A DNA stretch of 11,277 nt from Spongospora subterranea (taxonomy: Eukaryota > Endomyxa > Phytomyxea > Plasmodiophorida > Plasmodiophoridae): contig OUQQ01000434.1 of NCBI GenBank assembly GCA_900404475.1, positions 6,523 to 17,799 on the forward strand. Direction: 5' to 3'. This document shows, piece after piece, positions 8,882 to 11,277 of the stretch; the stretch's first letter is position 1; every line of letters starts with the position of its first letter. The notes below the pieces were generated by a model that did no database searches, was not told the origin of the DNA, and worked only from the letters and a program-made list of their open reading frames with translations. The position numbers were made by a program, and so were the translations under genes.

Positions 8882-10077
8882 ATGGATCTTGATAATGTCT
8901 GTCCTGTATGCTCGTCCCCATCTAGATATCGCTGCCCCAAATGCAGATCACCTTATTGTTCGGTTGAATGCTATTCCCAGCACGATTCGCAATGTACCGA
9001 ATCGTTTTTCAAAGAGCAATGCATGTCTTTGCCGAAACGAACTGCTACAGCCGAATTTCGACAGGCTTTACAGAGTAATGCTGAAGAACGCGAGGAAGAT
9101 GAGCAAGCTGCCGACTGGGATGATAATCTTTTATGTCTTGAAGAGCTTGCAATAAGCGGTAAATTGACAGAGCAGCACCTTACCGATGAGCTCCGAGAGG
9201 AATTTCGTCAATGTCAGTAAAAGTAATCCTTCAGGTTTAGGGTTTATTCTGTACCAATAGTTTTCAGACGTGCAGGATGCATCAAATGGAATGGTCAAGG
9301 TCGAGTTGTGGAAACCTTGGTGGATCTCGGAATACGGGACCGATCCCTTACAGATTCTGGAGGATTTTCAGCAATGGGATAAATTACCAGTCGCTCGTGG
9401 TAAATGTGCACTGTATTAACGATGATCCCCCCTCCCATACTGATTTATTTCTAGTTGGCATCGTCGACATGGAAGAAGCATGGCAAACAAGTAATCATTT
9501 TCCATCGATCGAAAAGCTTCACCGAGGGGAGATATCTCCTTCTCTACCTGCCCATGTATGCGATGGCCTACTCTCGATTGCATTTTGCTTAAGACGGTAT
9601 GATGGCGATCTACTTTCCGACTGGCCGGCTTCGTTAAAGGATTTCTTCGCATTATCAACTATTCTTACATCCAGCTCGAAGCACTCGTTTAATGTTGATC
9701 AAATCGTATCAATGTTCCTCGAACGGTCGGTCAAGCTTGACCGTTTACTTGTTTGCCTCATTGCGATTTACGATGTCGTTTGGATCATCAACACGAGATC
9801 ATTCGAAAGAGCGTTTATTGAGCTAATGCAATTATTGAGCGATGCATCACATTTTATTTCTGGAACGGACCGGGCCGAAATAAAACGCGTTCATCGAAAG
9901 GCGCTATTTTTCGCTGCTGTGGCGAAAGATCTTTCTGATAGTCAATGGGAATGCATAAATAAGTCGTTGCGAAAGATTTGGATACAAAAATGTAAAGATC
10001 ACCAGGAGAATATCAAAATCAACGACGAGTGTCATTGGACAAGCACAAAGGCTGAGTCGCTCTTGAAGTTAAGATGA
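8882..10077 (+). CDS. ZNHIT2: HIT zinc-finger protein, ZNHIT2-like
   Basis: Three exons, 8882-9212, 9268-9399 and 9455-10077, joined in phase 1 both times across two 55-nt introns, give 361 aa (human about 400). The zf-HIT domain is at residues 7-38, with ligands Cys7/Cys10, Cys18/Cys21, Cys26/Cys30, His34 and Cys38, inside CPVC...YRCPKC...PYCSVECY. It is followed by an acidic linker, a conserved LWKPWWISEYG motif in exon 2 (ZNHIT2 has a WRPWW-type element), then a helical C-terminal region starting near LPAHVCDGLLSIAFCLRRYDG that lines up with the family's LPNVLFAYAHTL stretch. Known role: ZNHIT2 binds RUVBL1/RUVBL2 and helps assemble the U5 snRNP. The first donor must be GTCAGT at 9213, not the better-looking GTAAAA at 9218, to keep phase. 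The gene follows GPI head-to-tail by 100 bp. No canonical AATAAA follows its stop. Confidence 0.88.
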
Positions 10078-10557
10078 AGTAAACATGTAAGCTAACTGAA
10101 GCTCGGTTCAACTGAAGTTTCTTTTCCATGTTGAAGGATTTTATATTTATTTTACGCCAAAGATCAGTTTTGCCTCATAAATCATTTTTTGCCTGCCAAG
10201 CCTAATAGTTTCAACCAATTATTATCAAGAAACAATTACTGCACGTATTTTGTACCATAAAATCAGGCTCGTATATAAATTGATTTTCGCCCATAAACAT
10301 GACATCAATCAAAAGCATTGTCGCAAGCGCGATCGCTATCGTCGCCCAACCGATCCAAAATACAACTCCCCTAATGGAAGGAATCATTCCTTACAGATTC
10401 GGATACATGGCAGAATGACGTACGAAATCCTGGCTGATACGGCAAGAACGGTGACGAGAATCAGGAGCAATAGGACAACTCGGCGACGATAATTGAGGTA
10501 GGAATACATTAAACGATGGAGGGACGATGAACTGGACTGACGAGCTTGTCACCCTAC
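10078..10557. other. Intergenic region right of ZNHIT2-like gene
   Basis: AT-rich sequence after the ZNHIT2-like stop should hold its 3' UTR. It has a short direct repeat (AACTGAAG near 10096 and 10112), a TATATAAA at 10272-10279 and a weak small-ORF candidate, described separately. The longer open frames here (10250-10492 plus, 10391-10582 minus) show no recognisable family. Confidence 0.4.
10299..10418 (+). CDS. Possible 39-aa small ORF with signal-like N-terminus
   Basis: An ATG at 10299 opens a 39-residue frame starting MTSIKSIVASAIAIVAQP: a short charged start followed by a hydrophobic Ala/Ile/Val core, as in a signal peptide. A TATATAAA lies 20 bp upstream, too close for an ordinary TATA box unless the leader is extremely short. 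CCTTACAG inside the frame could be a splice acceptor, so this may equally be part of a spliced gene. It matches no family I know and could be chance. Confidence 0.15.
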   Translation: MTSIKSIVASAIAIVAQPIQNTTPLMEGIIPYRFGYMAE

Positions 10558-10673
10558 ACGCTATAGTACAGTACGGTACCAACGCTATAGTACAGAATAG
10601 TGCAGTACGGGGCTGACGCTATAGTACAGGACGGTACCCACGCTATAGTACAGAATAGTGCAGTACGGGGCTG
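10558..10673. repeat. 58-bp direct tandem duplication, internally repetitive
   Basis: Two adjacent 58-bp units, 10558-10615 and 10616-10673, differ at only a few bases. Each unit has two related halves opening with ACGCTATAGTACAG, so that core occurs four times. Alternate halves contain GGTACC and GTGCAGTACGGGGCTG. The minus strand stays open across it (10585-10776), giving a repetitive YYSV-rich peptide that is best treated as an artefact of the repeat. Confidence 0.9.
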
Positions 10674-11166
10674 TATACATCATCCTACTGTAACACGTTA
10701 ACTCGCTCCCCCTATTGTCCCGTTCAGGGATTAACACCAACCCACACAGTGTTTGAAGAGATATGTACCAACTCAAGAGATTTCAATGAAGAAATATCAT
10801 GAAAAAGGGTTACGATCAATCGTTGTTGCAGCAATATTACAATAACCAAGACAGCGTCATTGGCATTAAGCGTCGGCAAATCGGTTTGACTCACACAGTT
10901 CTACAAGTTAAGAAATTGCCACGGTTTATAAACACAAAAACGCCTGCCGTTGTCGTCCGACATCCTCGCTAGGTTGCCTATGGTAGGAGTCCTATATACC
11001 CCACGTTTAATTGTTTAATACTTTAGGAGCGACTCGGCTCTCTCCGCGTTGTATAAAAATAATTGCAATTCACACACTTTAGGAGTACTCCTCTTGCGGC
11101 GACCGCTTGAACAGATATCCACATTTGATACTGTTGTGAGGGACTTGTGTAGCAATGATATCAATT
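10674..11166. other. Intergenic region with short palindromes
   Basis: No gene is supported. It contains a perfect 12-bp palindrome AGGAGTACTCCT at 11081-11092, a near-palindrome TAGGAGTCCTA around 10983-10993, and ACTTTAGGAG at 11020-11029 and again at 11076-11085. It probably holds the 3' flank of the minus-strand gene at the right edge. Confidence 0.4.
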
Positions 11167-11277
11167 TTATCGGTTCAGATGGCCGCAGACGGTTCGACGA
11201 GATGCCGCTGCTTCATCGTCTTCATCACTTGAGACACTGTCCGATTCGCGATTGTCAGGAGGCGCAACCCGATGAGG
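11167..11277 (-). CDS. C-terminal end of an unknown acidic protein (partial, runs off the window)
   Basis: Reading inward from the right edge on the minus strand, the frame is open for 36 codons and stops at 11169-11167. It contains SDSVSSDEDDEAAASRR, a serine/acidic low-complexity tract typical of nuclear or phosphorylated protein tails. Its 5' part lies outside the window, so neither family nor exon structure can be judged. The compositional bias is the only support, and a chance open frame is possible. Confidence 0.35.
   Translation of the reverse strand, partial: PHRVAPPDNRESDSVSSDEDDEAAASRRTVCGHLNR

Noticed and set aside
9416..9658. Minus-strand 80-codon open frame
   Set aside because: Antisense to ZNHIT2-like exon 3 with no recognisable features.
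10095..10125. GGTTCAA resembling a tRNA T-loop box
   Set aside because: No matching A-box, anticodon arm or acceptor stem could be found upstream.
10585..10776. Minus-strand repetitive YYSV-type peptide
   Set aside because: Explained entirely by the 58-bp tandem duplication staying open in that frame; no start context or homologous protein.

Overview
The window is nuclear DNA from a eukaryote with a compact, intron-rich genome. Five spliced protein-coding genes can be rebuilt exon by exon with matching phases, plus a probable sixth (a roadblock-type protein) and a gene fragment at the right edge. Nearly all inferred introns are 43-64 nt, with GT...AG ends and variable donor consensus. Lineage is not settled. 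The glucose-6-phosphate isomerase reads much closer to the plant/protist cytosolic type than to the animal/fungal type. The proteasome beta-6 subunit carries DTRMSTGYSI, as in plants, where animals have a DTRLSEGFSI-like stretch. I therefore favour a protist outside the animals and fungi (for example a SAR-lineage organism). An animal with a transferred GPI gene is the main alternative. Family assignments rest on remembered family sequences; no search was run.

Layout, left to right. 1-360: a degenerate 45-bp tandem repeat, then a short upstream region. 367-1105 (+): proteasome subunit beta type-1 (beta6), two exons. 1190-2822 (-): ecdysoneless/SGT1-family protein, four exons, convergent with the proteasome gene, with 84 bp between stop codons. 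2823-3577: no recognisable gene. 3578-4065 (+): small protein with a probable roadblock/LC7 fold (Ragulator LAMTOR-like), four exons. 4226-about 6519 (-): SWAP-type splicing regulator with a DRY/EERY region, two SURP modules and an RS tail, ten modelled exons. 6542-8781 (+): glucose-6-phosphate isomerase, twelve exons, 559 aa. 8882-10077 (+): ZNHIT2-like HIT zinc-finger protein, three exons. 10078-11166: no confident gene, but a 58-bp tandem duplication and short palindromes. 11167-11277 (-): C-terminal end of an acidic protein that runs off the window.

These are mostly housekeeping genes. Three touch pre-mRNA splicing: the ecdysoneless and ZNHIT2 families are both linked to the R2TP chaperone and the U5 snRNP protein PRPF8, and SWAP regulates splice-site use. 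Gene spacing is very tight: the modelled SWAP and GPI start codons are about 22 bp apart, and GPI and ZNHIT2 lie head-to-tail 100 bp apart. No mobile element, RNA gene, CRISPR array or clearly new system was found. The most interesting points are the plant-type GPI, a 31-nt intron required in the ecdysoneless gene, stopless 3n introns in the splicing regulator, and the shared SWAP/GPI 5' region.
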